NCBI GenBank assembly: GCA_903884655.1
Contig: CAISFO010000033.1
Span: 62,001 to 126,000, forward strand
Direction of reading: 5' to 3'
Source: an uncultured Holophagaceae bacterium
GTDB lineage: Bacteria; Acidobacteriota; Holophagae; Holophagales; Holophagaceae
DNA: 64,000 nucleotides
The notes under the pieces are model-generated. The model searched no databases. It had not been told where the DNA came from and was given only the letters and a program-made list of their open reading frames with translations. The translations under genes were made by a program, and so were the position numbers. Of the stretch, positions 41,287 to 51,654 are shown piece after piece (the first letter of the stretch is position 1; each line of letters starts with the position of its first letter).

Positions 41287-42563
41287 CCGATGGCGACGGG
41301 CACCTTCACGTATGGGATGGTCAAGGGCCCGTAGGGCAGGACCGCCACGCGGACCTTGGGGCCCTGGCGCTGGATGAGCTCACTCATGGTCTTGGCCAGA
41401 TCGGCGATGGGCGTGAACTTCGCCTTCCGGACGGTGTCCTCGTCCAGCAGGGAGTACAGCAGGCACTCGGCCTTGAGCTGGATGATGGCCTGCACCTGCA
41501 CCTGCCACTGGTCGAACATGCTGAAGGAGCGGTCATTGATCATGTCCAGCAACTCCTGCGGCGTGTCGCGCATCTGGAGGATCTTGGCGTAGTTGCCATG
41601 GTTGGGCACGCCATCGCAGCATTCCGAGGTGCTGACGATGACGCCCCCCTGACGGACGATGAGGGCCGCGGCGCTCATGCCCTTCACTGTCTGATAGAGG
41701 TTCTGGTCCAGGGGATAGCCCGAGTTGGTGGTGACCACGATGTCGAAGGGCTCGTCGACGGCGTACATCGCGCTCTCCTTGACGAACTCGCAGCCCACCC
41801 GGTGGGCCTGGATGACGTCCCCGGCGAAGACGTTGGTGATGTCCTTTTCGCCGTTCAGGGTCACGTTCAACATGAAGTCTGGCTTGGCCATCAGGCAGTT
41901 CTGGGTGGCCGAGTCCTGCAGGATGTTGCCTTCGATGAGTCCCCAGGTGCTGTTCGGATGGCCGATCATTTCGGCGTTGTGGAAGTCCAGAATGGTCTTG
42001 ATGCCCGCAATGCCGGGCTGGATGCCCTTGGGGCCCCCGGAGAAGCCCGCGAAGAAATGCGGTTCGATGAAGCCCGTGACGATCTTGAAGTCGGACTCGA
42101 CATAGGTTTTGTTGAAGTACACCTCGGAGCCATAGGTGTTGCGGCCGACGTGGAGCAGCTTGCTGTCGTCGAAGGCATCGTGGTTCTCGATGGCGATGGT
42201 GTCGACGATCTCCTGCCCCAGCATCTGGATCAGCTCGTCCCGGGTGTTGGCGCGGTGGCTGCCCAGCCCGTTGATGATCACGAACCGCTCTTTCGGCACG
42301 TGAGCCAGCTCCTGCAGCAGCCAGGGCACCAGCTTGTGGTTGGGCGTGGGCCGCGTGATGTCCGAAATGACGATGGAGACCCGGTCGGAGGGCTTCACCA
42401 TCTCTTTCAGGGCGGGTGTGCCGATGGGGTTCCGCAGGGCGGCCAGGACGGCGCCGCGCTCATCGGCCAGTCCTGGGAGGTGCCTCGGTTCGATGATGTG
42501 CGCGTCATCGGGCACGGACATGCTCAAACCCGTCTTGCCGTAGGCCAGCTGGACTGTCTTCAT
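41283..42563 (-). CDS. larA: Nickel-dependent lactate racemase family protein
   Basis: SDITRPTPNHKLVPWLL, GSHRANTRDE, GFIEPHFFAGFSGGPKGIQPGIAG motifs. Confidence 0.92.
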   Translation of the reverse strand: MKTVQLAYGKTGLSMSVPDDAHIIEPRHLPGLADERGAVLAALRNPIGTPALKEMVKPSDRVSIVISDITRPTPNHKLVPWLLQELAHVPKERFVIINGLGSHRANTRDELIQMLGQEIVDTIAIENHDAFDDSKLLHVGRNTYGSEVYFNKTYVESDFKIVTGFIEPHFFAGFSGGPKGIQPGIAGIKTILDFHNAEMIGHPNSTWGLIEGNILQDSATQNCLMAKPDFMLNVTLNGEKDITNVFAGDVIQAHRVGCEFVKESAMYAVDEPFDIVVTTNSGYPLDQNLYQTVKGMSAAALIVRQGGVIVSTSECCDGVPNHGNYAKILQMRDTPQELLDMINDRSFSMFDQWQVQVQAIIQLKAECLLYSLLDEDTVRKAKFTPIADLAKTMSELIQRQGPKVRVAVLPYGPLTIPYVKVPVAIG

Positions 42564-42578
42564 GGTTGTCCTTTCGAT

Positions 42579-43001
42579 TCAAATGACTGGACGCAAACGC
42601 TGCCTTCGTTCCTGGAGGAGGGCCCAGGCCGCCTCTGGATCCTGGGTGTCCGCCAACAGCGCTTCGGTGGCGCAGGAGATCTGGTCCACCAGCTCATCGC
42701 AGCGGTACCGGATGCCGTGGCGTTCCAGCACCGGAATGGCCCGGCGGCTGAGGAGCAGCGCGTGGAGCTCCGGGATGCGGAGCCGGGCCACCAGGAAGGC
42801 CGCGGCCCGGCCGGTGATCCTGTCCACCAGGCGGGTCTGGGCGGGATCCTGGCCACTTTGTGCAAAGAAGGCCTCCAGCTCGAACAGCGGATGCAACCAG
42901 TGTCCGTCGCTGGAGAAGATCACCTCGTCCGCAGCATAGAGCCGCAGCGTCAGGGGCGCCGGCAGCGGCGACCCCGGACCCGGGTGGGGTTCATCCTTCA
43001 C
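42579..43001 (-). CDS. DUF1893-like protein
   Basis: RLYAADEVIFSSDG ... VDRITGRAAAFLVA ... EALLADTQDPEAAW. Confidence 0.65.
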   Translation of the reverse strand: MKDEPHPGPGSPLPAPLTLRLYAADEVIFSSDGHWLHPLFELEAFFAQSGQDPAQTRLVDRITGRAAAFLVARLRIPELHALLLSRRAIPVLERHGIRYRCDELVDQISCATEALLADTQDPEAAWALLQERRQRLRPVI

Positions 43002-43686
43002 GGGTGGGGGCCGGGGTCTGGGGCAGCTGGCGGCCCAGGAACCAGAGCAACGCGAAGCCGCCCAGGATCTGCAGCAGAATGCCCGGCAGGCGCAGTTCGA
43101 AGGTGGCGAAGGCGGGCCGCATGCCGGCCTGGAGGATTTGGGGGATCAGGATCAGCGCCTGGTGCAGGAGTACCACTCGCGCAAGGATCGGCAGGGTCAG
43201 CCGGTGGCTGCGCGAGGCGATCAGGGCGGCCAGGACACCCAGCAGGGCGGACTGCAGCATGAGAGCCTGGAGCACCGGGGCCGGTGGCATGCCCGTCAGA
43301 TAGTGGTTGGCCAAGGGGGAAAGCACGCCGGTGAGGAGGCCCGCCTTGGCCCCGAAGCGCCATCCGGCGATGAGGGTGAAGAAGAGGATCGGCAGGAAGG
43401 TCCGGCCCGCATCGGGAATCCGGTGCAGCGCCATGGGCAGTAGGAGGTTGCCCAGGACCATGGCGGCGATGGCGAGGTACAGCCTCGCGTCCTTGAGTCC
43501 GAGGGGTTGCGGGATGGCCAAGTGGTTCGCGCCGGATCGGGTCACAGGAACTCCGTTATAGAGGAAGGCACTGAAGCCCGATGATCCTAGCATCCGCTCT
43601 GTGGGTGACCGATCGAATAACTCAGAGTGAGTAATCATTAGGCTTAAACTTGGAGGTTCTAGCCCTCGATGCAATCCCTGGATCAA
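42991..43686 (-). CDS. ECF-transporter S-component-like membrane protein; start uncertain
   Basis: GRTFLPILFFTLIAGWRFGAKAGLLTGVLSPLANHYLTGMPP, multiple TM segments. Confidence 0.65.
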   Translation of the reverse strand: MIQGLHRGLEPPSLSLMITHSELFDRSPTERMLGSSGFSAFLYNGVPVTRSGANHLAIPQPLGLKDARLYLAIAAMVLGNLLLPMALHRIPDAGRTFLPILFFTLIAGWRFGAKAGLLTGVLSPLANHYLTGMPPAPVLQALMLQSALLGVLAALIASRSHRLTLPILARVVLLHQALILIPQILQAGMRPAFATFELRLPGILLQILGGFALLWFLGRQLPQTPAPTREG

Positions 43687-44216
43687 TCAGCCAGTCAGAT
43701 CAGCCCAATTTGAATGGGAGGCGGGGTGAAGGAAGGAACCTATGGCTGCCGGATTAACATGTAAAAAATCAATAGTTAGCTATTGCTTAAATTATAAATT
43801 ACACAAAATAACTTATAAGGCAGGAATTCCAGCCGCTCGAGCGAGCAGGAATTGAAGGTCGACCATTTCAAGATTTGTGGGCCACTTATCGCATCTGGAG
43901 GTCCAGGATCTGCTGGCTCCTCAGAGGATTTCGGGCGTCAGAAGGTACCTTGAGTTAAGGATCAGAGAATTTGTGCCCGAATTGCTCTCGCCGCGGACGG
44001 TTCACATCAGCGCCGCTTCTCCGCGCACGGCAAAAAACCAAAAGGAGTTGGGTTATGTGCTGAGAGCTGTCTGAAGTTGTGGTTTGACGCCGAGGACACC
44101 GCAATTCCCTTTTTGCGTCTGGGGGGTGCTTAAATCAATTCCAGTCCCTCAGATTTCGATATTTGCAGCAACGCTGTTTGGAACTGTCCTGAAGACTCCC
44201 CTGATCGGAGCGTGCA

Positions 44217-47200
44217 ATGTCCTGGTGGAAACTCCCCCTAGTCATCCTGGCCGTGGTCGGTGCTGTGTGGCCCGCAGAGGAAGCAAAGCGAAAATGGGAT
44301 GTGAATGCTCCTCCGGGCGAGAAGAGCGTCGTGAAGCTGGACACCCGCACTGGCACCTGGATGACCGTGGACGTCAGTCCCGACGGGAAGCAGATTCTCT
44401 TCGATCTTCTGGGGGACCTTTATGTCATGCCCATCAGCGGGGGCGAGGCCAAGGCCCTGACGCATTCCATGGCCTGGGAGAACCAAGCGCGCTTTTCCCC
44501 CGATGGCAGACGCATCACCTATATGAGTGATGCTGGAGGCGGGGACAACATCTGGGTCATGGACGCCGACGGTGCCAACGCCCATGCCCTCACCAACGAG
44601 GACTTCCGCCTTCTCAGCAACCCTGTCTGGCATCCCGGCGACGATTACATTGTTGCCCGGAAACATTTCACGGGAACCCGCTCCCTCGGCTCGGGTGAGC
44701 TCTGGATGTACCACGTCGGTGGCGGCAAGGGCATCCAACTCGTGGAAAAACCCAACTGGCAGAAGGACCTGGGCGAACCCGCCTTCTCTCCGGACGGCCG
44801 GTATCTTTACTACTCCCGGGATACGACTCCCGGCCAGTCCTTTGAATACAACCGGGATTCCAACGGCCGGATCTTTGAAATCCTACGCCTGGACCTACGG
44901 AACGGCCGAAGCAGACCCCTGGTGAGCGGCCCCGGTGGCTCAATCAGGCCCATCCCATCTCCGGATGGCAAACACCTGGCGTTTGTGCGACGGGTGCGTA
45001 ACCAGAGCACGCTCTTCCTGAAGAACCTCGAGGATGGTCGCGAGTTCCCGGTGTGGAGCGGACTGGAGCGGGACCTCCAGGAGGCCTGGTCCGTGCATGG
45101 GGTGTATCCCGCCTTCAGTTGGACTCCGGGTGGGCAGCACCTGGTCGTGTGGGCCCAAGGCAAGATCTGGAACGTGGACTGGAAGAGCAAGACCGCCCGG
45201 GAAATTCCCTTCCATGTGACCGACACCCGCCAGGTGCTGAAGGCCGTGCGTTTCGAGACTCCCGTGGCTCCGGAAACTTTCGACGTCAAGATGTTGCGCT
45301 GGGTCAATGTGGCGCCTCAGGGCGAGGCGGTCGTCTACTCCGCCCTGGGCCACCTCTATGCCAAGCCCCTGCCCGAGGGCCCGGCCCGTCGCCTTACCAA
45401 ACAAACGGACCACTTCGAGTTCTTTCCCCGATTTTCCCCGAATGGGCGGGAGGTGGTGTTCGTGACCTGGGACGACGAGGCCATGGGCACTGTGCGCAAA
45501 CTCGACCTCGGTTCCGGCCGCGAATCGATCCTGGTCAAGGAACCGGGCAAGTACAGCGAGCCTTGTTTCTCCCCTGACGGCAGTACGGTGGCATTCGTGA
45601 AGTCCCGCGGTGGCTACCTCACCTCCCCCTGGCACGCCATGGAAACCGGAGTTTTCACGGTTGCCTCAAATGGCCAGGGCACTCCGGTTCGTGTGACGGA
45701 AGATGGTGAAGCCCCCCAGTTCAGCCCAGACGGTACAGCGGTTTATGTCACGCGTTCCGGGGTGGAGAAGGAGGTGGATCTTTACAGCAAGCTGGTGCGC
45801 ATCAACCTGGTCGGAGACGCCACAGGCAACCGGGAGACGGACATCGCCACCAGCGAATTCGCCACGGAGTTCGCCATTTCCCCGAACGGGAAGTGGCTGT
45901 CCTTCGTGGAACGCTTCCACACCTATGTCACTCCCCTGCCCGGCTCCAGCAAGCCCCTGCGCCTGAGTCCGAAAATGGACACCCTCCCAGTGCAGCAATT
46001 GGACGTAAACGCTGGACACTACATGCACTGGTCTGGCGACAGCAGCAAGGTGTATTTCTCCTTGGGCGACGAACTGTTTACCAGTGAACTGAAGCATGCC
46101 TTCGCCTTCATGCCCGGCGCGCCCAAGGAATTGCCCAAGGTTGCAGAGCATGGCCTCAAGATCGGCTTCCGACAGGCTGCTGACAAGCCAAAGGCGGTTA
46201 CTGCCATCACCGGCGCCCGCATCATTACCATGAAGGGCGACGAGGTCATCGAGAACGGCACCCTGGTCATCGAGGACAATCGCATCTCCGCCGTGGGAAG
46301 TGGCCTTCAAGCTCCAGTCGGGGCGACCATCATCGACGGGAAGGGACGCACCATCATTCCCGGCCTCATCGATGTCCATTGGCATGGAGGCATGGGCGAG
46401 GACGAGATCATTCCTCAGCAGAGCTGGGTCAACTACGCCTCCCTGGCCTTCGGCGTGACAACCATCCATGACCCCTCCAACTCCACCACAGAAATCTTTA
46501 CTCAAGCTGAGCTCCAGAAGGCGGGAGCTGTCGTGGGCCCACGCATCTTCTCCACCGGGACCATCCTGTACGGCGCCAAGTCCAGCTTCACAGCCGTGGT
46601 GAATAGCGAAGAGGATGCCCTCACTCACCTCAAGCGCATGAAGGCCGCAGGCGCCATCAGCGTCAAGAGCTACAACCAGCCTCGGCGCGACCAACGTCAG
46701 CAGATTCTGGAAGCCGCTCGCAGGACCGGCATGATGGTGGTACCCGAAGGGGCCTCGCTGTTCCAGTCCAACATGAACATGATCGTCGATGGACACACCG
46801 GCATCGAGCACGCCATCCCGGTACCCATCGCCTACGACGATGTGAAGCAACTCTGGTCACAGACCCAGGTTGGCTACACCCCTACGCTGATCGTAGGCTA
46901 CGGCGGCTTGGACGGTGAACACTACTTCTATGACACCACTGAAGTCTGGCGCCATCCGATCCTGTCCGCCTTCGTGCCCAAGGCCATCCTGGAGCCCCGA
47001 AGCATCCGTCGGCAGAAAGCGCCCCTGGAGGACTACAACGTCTTCCGCATTGCCAAGACAGCTACTGAGCTCCTCCATGCTGGCGTGCCTGTGAACATTG
47101 GAGCCCATGGTCAGCGCGAAGGCTTGGGCGCCCACTGGGAGATGTGGATGTTCGGGCTGGGCGGCATGACTTCCCTGGAAGCGATCCGGGCTGCCACCCT

Positions 47201-47471
47201 TAGTCCCGCCCGCTACCTGGGCATGGAGAAGGAGATCGGCTCCCTTGAAAAAGGCAAGTTGGCAGACCTTGTCATCCTGGACGGGGACATCCTGGGAGAC
47301 ATTCGCCAATCCGACAGGATCCACTCCGTCATGATCAACGGCCGCCTCTACGACCTGCCAACCATGAACGAAGTGAGTCCCCGGAAGAAGCCTCGGAAAG
47401 CCTTCTTCTTCGAAACCAAGGACGGCAGCGCGGTACCGGTTAATGCATTCACCCATGGTGATGGAGACTGA
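44217..47471 (+). CDS. PD40/TolB-like beta-propeller plus amidohydrolase fusion protein
   Basis: FSPDGRRITYMSDAGGGDNIWVMD repeats; IIPGLIDVHWHGG amidohydrolase motif. Confidence 0.9.
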   Translation: MSWWKLPLVILAVVGAVWPAEEAKRKWDVNAPPGEKSVVKLDTRTGTWMTVDVSPDGKQILFDLLGDLYVMPISGGEAKALTHSMAWENQARFSPDGRRITYMSDAGGGDNIWVMDADGANAHALTNEDFRLLSNPVWHPGDDYIVARKHFTGTRSLGSGELWMYHVGGGKGIQLVEKPNWQKDLGEPAFSPDGRYLYYSRDTTPGQSFEYNRDSNGRIFEILRLDLRNGRSRPLVSGPGGSIRPIPSPDGKHLAFVRRVRNQSTLFLKNLEDGREFPVWSGLERDLQEAWSVHGVYPAFSWTPGGQHLVVWAQGKIWNVDWKSKTAREIPFHVTDTRQVLKAVRFETPVAPETFDVKMLRWVNVAPQGEAVVYSALGHLYAKPLPEGPARRLTKQTDHFEFFPRFSPNGREVVFVTWDDEAMGTVRKLDLGSGRESILVKEPGKYSEPCFSPDGSTVAFVKSRGGYLTSPWHAMETGVFTVASNGQGTPVRVTEDGEAPQFSPDGTAVYVTRSGVEKEVDLYSKLVRINLVGDATGNRETDIATSEFATEFAISPNGKWLSFVERFHTYVTPLPGSSKPLRLSPKMDTLPVQQLDVNAGHYMHWSGDSSKVYFSLGDELFTSELKHAFAFMPGAPKELPKVAEHGLKIGFRQAADKPKAVTAITGARIITMKGDEVIENGTLVIEDNRISAVGSGLQAPVGATIIDGKGRTIIPGLIDVHWHGGMGEDEIIPQQSWVNYASLAFGVTTIHDPSNSTTEIFTQAELQKAGAVVGPRIFSTGTILYGAKSSFTAVVNSEEDALTHLKRMKAAGAISVKSYNQPRRDQRQQILEAARRTGMMVVPEGASLFQSNMNMIVDGHTGIEHAIPVPIAYDDVKQLWSQTQVGYTPTLIVGYGGLDGEHYFYDTTEVWRHPILSAFVPKAILEPRSIRRQKAPLEDYNVFRIAKTATELLHAGVPVNIGAHGQREGLGAHWEMWMFGLGGMTSLEAIRAATLSPARYLGMEKEIGSLEKGKLADLVILDGDILGDIRQSDRIHSVMINGRLYDLPTMNEVSPRKKPRKAFFFETKDGSAVPVNAFTHGDGD

Positions 47472-47882
47472 AAACACCGGACCTGGGTCTGACCTTCTCA
47501 CTGCGCGTGTGTCCGATCTGTTTGGGGACCATTCGCCAAGGCTTGCGAGTTCGATTCGACCCCAGGGCTACACAAGGCTGAAAGCCAGAACCAGACTGAA
47601 GAATCAACTACCGATTTAGCGAAAGACCTGGAACATCTGGACTGGTTGTTCGGGAGGACGTCGATCCTGCCAGCTTCGGGTCGGTGTCCTTCCGGCAGCT
47701 ACTCGCCGAAAGGGTTTGGCTTCCCGGAACCCCAATCTGGCTGCTTGACGTTCCCCCAACAGCAGAGAGGCCACGCCTGTTCGGCCCAAAGCACTCCAAC
47801 AGTCGGTACAAATTTTTCGGGAACCCAAGATACCTGCAGTTTGGATTGAGTCGGTGCCAGTCAGGTGGGTTCAGGTTCGGAT

Positions 47883-49901
47883 TCAGTTTCCGGCAGCCTG
47901 ATCAGCTGGGCTCCCCGGGACCACATGGTTAAGCCGCTTGTCAGGTTGGGCTCGATTCGATAGCGGGCCTCCGATGAAGATGAGCGTCTCCGCCTCCGCC
48001 ACCCGCAGGCCTTCGTCGTCGAGCACTCCCGCGGCGTGGAGCTTTGCGAGTAGGTCACCCACCCTCGCTTCCCAGGCAGGTGTGAGTGCGCCGCGCCTGC
48101 GGTACATTTCATAGCGCACTGGATTCGGGATCACGGTTGCGAGCAGGGCAGCCTCCTTGGGGCTCAGGGCGCGTGCATCCTTGCCGAACCAGTGCTGGGC
48201 TGCCTCGCCGATCCCGATCACACCGTCACCCCACTCCGCCAGGTTGAGATAGATTTCGAGGATCCGGCGCTTCCCCACCGCCACCTCGAGCGCGACGGTT
48301 GCGAGTGCCTCGCGAGCCTTGCGCGACAGCGTGCGGTCGTGCGACAGGAAAAGATTCTTCGCGAGCTGCTGGGTGAGGGTGGAAGCGCCGCGCAGTCGGC
48401 CCCCATTCGACAAGGCCTCCTGGACTTCGGACAGGTCGAACCCCTTGTGTCCGTAGAACCCGGCGTCCTCGCTTTCGAGCACTGCCCGGACGAGGTGGTT
48501 CGGAAGCTCGCTCAGTGGGACGAACGCAGGGTTATCCGGGCCGATGAACACCCGCCGCGTACCGCCACGCGTGAGGTGCGCCTCGTAGACAAAGGGGTGC
48601 GAGAAATCGGGTCCCCCGCTGACCAGTGCCGACGCGAGGTGGTTCAGTTCCACCTCACCATCGAGCCGCCATGCGACCGGCCGGCGAAGCGGACCGGCGA
48701 TTTTGATAGCACCGGCGAGGTTGCCCGTGAGCCCCGGGGCTCCGCCCGGAGGGGCGAGTGTCGGGGGGAGTGATGCGGCGAGGACCGTCCAGTCCACCGA
48801 GGTCGCGTGAACCGAGAGCTCGAAGTGAGGCTCGGGACGCGCCGCAACCGAGAGCGCAACTTTCAGCGCGGCCCGGCCCGCTTCGTCCAGGGCCACCCTT
48901 CCGTCCACCAGGGCCGCAGTCCGCGCGTCAGCGTCCCAGCGCACGCGACCCTCCAGGTGGACTGCGAGGGGGCTCACAGGCTCGGGAGCGAGCCACGCCG
49001 CGAATACCGCGAGGTTGCGTGCGGCGAGGGTGAGACGGCCCTCACCCTGTGAGAGCGCCACAAGGTGCGGCGCCTCGAACGAGAGGTCGACCGCGCCGGC
49101 TCGGATCTCGAAGGGAAGGTCCGCGCGCAGGTTTGCTGGGAGCGCCTCGGCACCCAGCCCGAGAAGCCGGATCTGCAGTGCGCCAGGGCCGCCGCCCCAC
49201 CTGACCTCGATGGCTCCCTCGGCGCGCCCTGGCCCCTCGGTTGCGATCGAGGCCTCGGTGCGCTCTCCCAGGCGATTGAAGTGAATGCGTCCGCCCAGCG
49301 GACCCAAGACAATGGGTGGATGCCTGGACGGCGGGCCTTCGATACAAACCTCCAGCCCAGAGAAAGCCACCACCGGCGGTTCAGGCGCATCGTGTCCCGG
49401 CCCTGAGCTGGTCGCCCGCGACTTGCCCGGGCGGAGGGCGCCGAAGAGGTCCGCGAGACGCTCCCCCTGCCCACCCGCCTGGAGGTGCACACCTTGAAGG
49501 GTGACCCCTCCAGCCTCCAGGTGACCTCTGATCAGGCGCCAAAGACGGAGTTGAACGGTGACTCGGTCAACCACGAGGAGCGGCGTCCTCTCCCCGGGCG
49601 GGCCGAGCACGACCCGTCCCATGACGAGTCGGAACGCAGCATCGACACTTACCGCTCCCTCGAGGCGAGCGCCTGGGAGCCGGGTGACAAGCGCGGCGAC
49701 GACGCGTTCGCGGAGAGCACCCTGGGCGGGTGCAGAGCGGAGCAGCGTCAGGGCACCAAGATAAAGGAGGATCCCCAGGACCAGCGCCCCACCGGGCGCA
49801 ATCCACCGCCACTGGGTGCGCGCTAGGGCACCCGCTGGTTGCAGCAGCCCAGGACGTTCGGGCTGAAGGCGAGGGGATTGGATAAAAGGGATGTGAGGCA
49901 C
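47883..49901 (-). CDS. GT51 peptidoglycan glycosyltransferase with long N-terminal AsmA-like region
   Basis: ESEDAGFYGHKGFDL, GASTLTQQLAKNLFLS, RKAREALATVALE, EIYLNLAEWGDGVIGI motifs in the C-terminal third. Confidence 0.85.
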   Translation of the reverse strand: MPHIPFIQSPRLQPERPGLLQPAGALARTQWRWIAPGGALVLGILLYLGALTLLRSAPAQGALRERVVAALVTRLPGARLEGAVSVDAAFRLVMGRVVLGPPGERTPLLVVDRVTVQLRLWRLIRGHLEAGGVTLQGVHLQAGGQGERLADLFGALRPGKSRATSSGPGHDAPEPPVVAFSGLEVCIEGPPSRHPPIVLGPLGGRIHFNRLGERTEASIATEGPGRAEGAIEVRWGGGPGALQIRLLGLGAEALPANLRADLPFEIRAGAVDLSFEAPHLVALSQGEGRLTLAARNLAVFAAWLAPEPVSPLAVHLEGRVRWDADARTAALVDGRVALDEAGRAALKVALSVAARPEPHFELSVHATSVDWTVLAASLPPTLAPPGGAPGLTGNLAGAIKIAGPLRRPVAWRLDGEVELNHLASALVSGGPDFSHPFVYEAHLTRGGTRRVFIGPDNPAFVPLSELPNHLVRAVLESEDAGFYGHKGFDLSEVQEALSNGGRLRGASTLTQQLAKNLFLSHDRTLSRKAREALATVALEVAVGKRRILEIYLNLAEWGDGVIGIGEAAQHWFGKDARALSPKEAALLATVIPNPVRYEMYRRRGALTPAWEARVGDLLAKLHAAGVLDDEGLRVAEAETLIFIGGPLSNRAQPDKRLNHVVPGSPADQAAGN

Positions 49902-50005
49902 GAGATTCTGCTGTTGAGAGACCAGGAGGGTGGACAGACCGGGACGCAGGAGAGGTCTCTGTTGATATTGACCCCGAAGGTGCCTTCGCGCTTCTGGCTT
50001 CGATT

Positions 50006-50266
50006 TTGTTGCTCGTTCCAGGCATGGTCTCGGCCCACACCCACCAGGAGGTCATGGGCACTGTCAAGGTCATCGATTCAACGTGGATCGCGTTGATGGT
50101 GACGGGTGGCAAGGTGGTTGCCGTCTCCATTACCAAGACCAGCATGGTTATGCGTGGAAAGGACATGGTGGGGGCCGATCAAGTGCAGCCAGGAATGGAT
50201 GTCGTGGTGGTGCTTGCTGAGGACGATCAAGACAGCGGAAAGCAACAAACTCGTCGGGGCCCCTAA
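50006..50266 (+). CDS. Small secreted protein; start uncertain
   Basis: ASILLLVPGMVSAHTHQEVMGTVKVIDSTWIALMVTGG; signal-like hydrophobic N-terminus in frame. Confidence 0.4.
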   Translation: MLLVPGMVSAHTHQEVMGTVKVIDSTWIALMVTGGKVVAVSITKTSMVMRGKDMVGADQVQPGMDVVVVLAEDDQDSGKQQTRRGP

Positions 50267-50452
50267 GAAGAAATCGTCTTCGCCCAGGCCGTCTTCTCCT
50301 CCGCCCAATTGATTGGGTCCGGTGCAGAACCTGACCCAGTCTTGAGTCGGTAATTTCCTCCAGACTTTCGAACGGGGGTGGTCCGTGGCGTCCAGGGCGG
50401 CCACGAATCCGGGTCCGCAAGAACAGCCTGGACGACAGTTGTCATTCCGGGT

Positions 50453-51301
50453 TCACGGAAGGAGGGCAACGGCAGTCGGATGGGGGAGCCTCTCCGCGGC
50501 TGGCTCCGTTGAGGCTGGGAGCGCAGCGCAGGTCCAATCCAGATGCGCCGAGAGTGCGGCATGGTCCGAGATCTTCGACCAGGGCTTTCCGGAATGCATC
50601 TCGGCCTGTTGGACCTTGAAGCCGCGCACATAGATGCGGTCCAGCCGCAGCATGGGGCGCTTGGAGGGGAAACTCCGCCCGGGCGAATGGAGACCCCCAA
50701 ATGCGCCGCCGAAGGCCTCGGTCATCCCAAGGCGATGGGCCAGCAGTTCATCGGCCTCGTTCCGCCAGTCGTTGAAGTCACCGGCGATGATGAGCGGCGA
50801 GTCGGCGTCGGCAATGCCCTCAAGGTATCCTGCGAGAGCATCCATTTGCCGGCGCCGGGAGCGGGCAAACACCGAAAGATGGACACAGACGCAATGAAGC
50901 GCCTTCGGCAGGCCTGGCAGGGGAATGGTGCAATGCAGCAAGCCTCGACGCTCGAACCTCAGTTGAGTGACATCCTGATTGTGTGAATGCTCTATCGGAA
51001 AACGGGCGAGGATGGCATTGCCATGGTGCCCGTGTCCGTAGATCACGTTGCCTCCATAGGCGGTCGACTGCCAGACACCCTCGGCCAGGAATTCATACTG
51101 GGGCTTGTAGGGCCAGGCTTCGAATTTCTTGGCATTCCTGCTGTTCAGTCCCTGGACCTCCTGGAGAAACACGATGTCCGGACCCAGGTTCCGCAATTGC
51201 TCCCGAAGCTCATGCACCATCAGATGCTGATGGAATTGCGAGAACCCCTTGTGGATGTTGTAGGTGACGATGTGGAGTCGCATATGGTCCGTGGCGTTCA
51301 C
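50453..51301 (-). CDS. Endonuclease/exonuclease/phosphatase-family protein
   Basis: VTYNIHKG, FLQEVQG, GHHGNAIL, IAGDFNDWR, SDHAALSAHL motifs. Confidence 0.93.
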   Translation of the reverse strand: MNATDHMRLHIVTYNIHKGFSQFHQHLMVHELREQLRNLGPDIVFLQEVQGLNSRNAKKFEAWPYKPQYEFLAEGVWQSTAYGGNVIYGHGHHGNAILARFPIEHSHNQDVTQLRFERRGLLHCTIPLPGLPKALHCVCVHLSVFARSRRRQMDALAGYLEGIADADSPLIIAGDFNDWRNEADELLAHRLGMTEAFGGAFGGLHSPGRSFPSKRPMLRLDRIYVRGFKVQQAEMHSGKPWSKISDHAALSAHLDWTCAALPASTEPAAERLPHPTAVALLP

Positions 51302-51381
51302 GAGAGTGAGAAGATCCTATCCTGCGCCTGGGTGACTGCCCTTTCTCGCGGGGAAGGCTTTCAAAAGAGGAAGTCGACGGC

Positions 51382-51648
51382 CTAATCCGCCTGCCTGTCC
51401 GCCTCCTCCTCCTGCAGGTCTGCGAAGAGATCCTCCACACCTTCGCGGCTCTCTGGAGTCACTTCTCCGACCAGGGCCTCGGTCACGTCATCTTCTGTCA
51501 GTGACCAGCTGACCTGCTCATGAAGAGGCTTCTCCCGCCTTTCCACGGATACCGGGGTTGGCTCTTCCGGAAACACCACCCCCATGGATTCCGATTCCTC
51601 CTGGGTCAGGTTCAAGCCGTCCTTCCTCTTGGTTTTTCGGGAACCCAT
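51382..51648 (-). CDS. Small acidic hypothetical protein
   Basis: 88-aa ORF adjacent to a CsbD-like gene. Confidence 0.45.
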   Translation of the reverse strand: MGSRKTKRKDGLNLTQEESESMGVVFPEEPTPVSVERREKPLHEQVSWSLTEDDVTEALVGEVTPESREGVEDLFADLQEEEADRQAD

Positions 51649-51654
51649 GGGCGC

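Noticed and set aside
41247-43262. 671-aa plus-strand ORF opposite larA
   Set aside because: Antisense shadow ORF; larA motifs are on the minus strand
47530-47575. GAGTTCGATTCGACCCCAGGGCTACA resembling a tRNA T-arm/3' end
   Set aside because: Stem pairing is poor and no cloverleaf could be built; not claimed as a tRNA or att site
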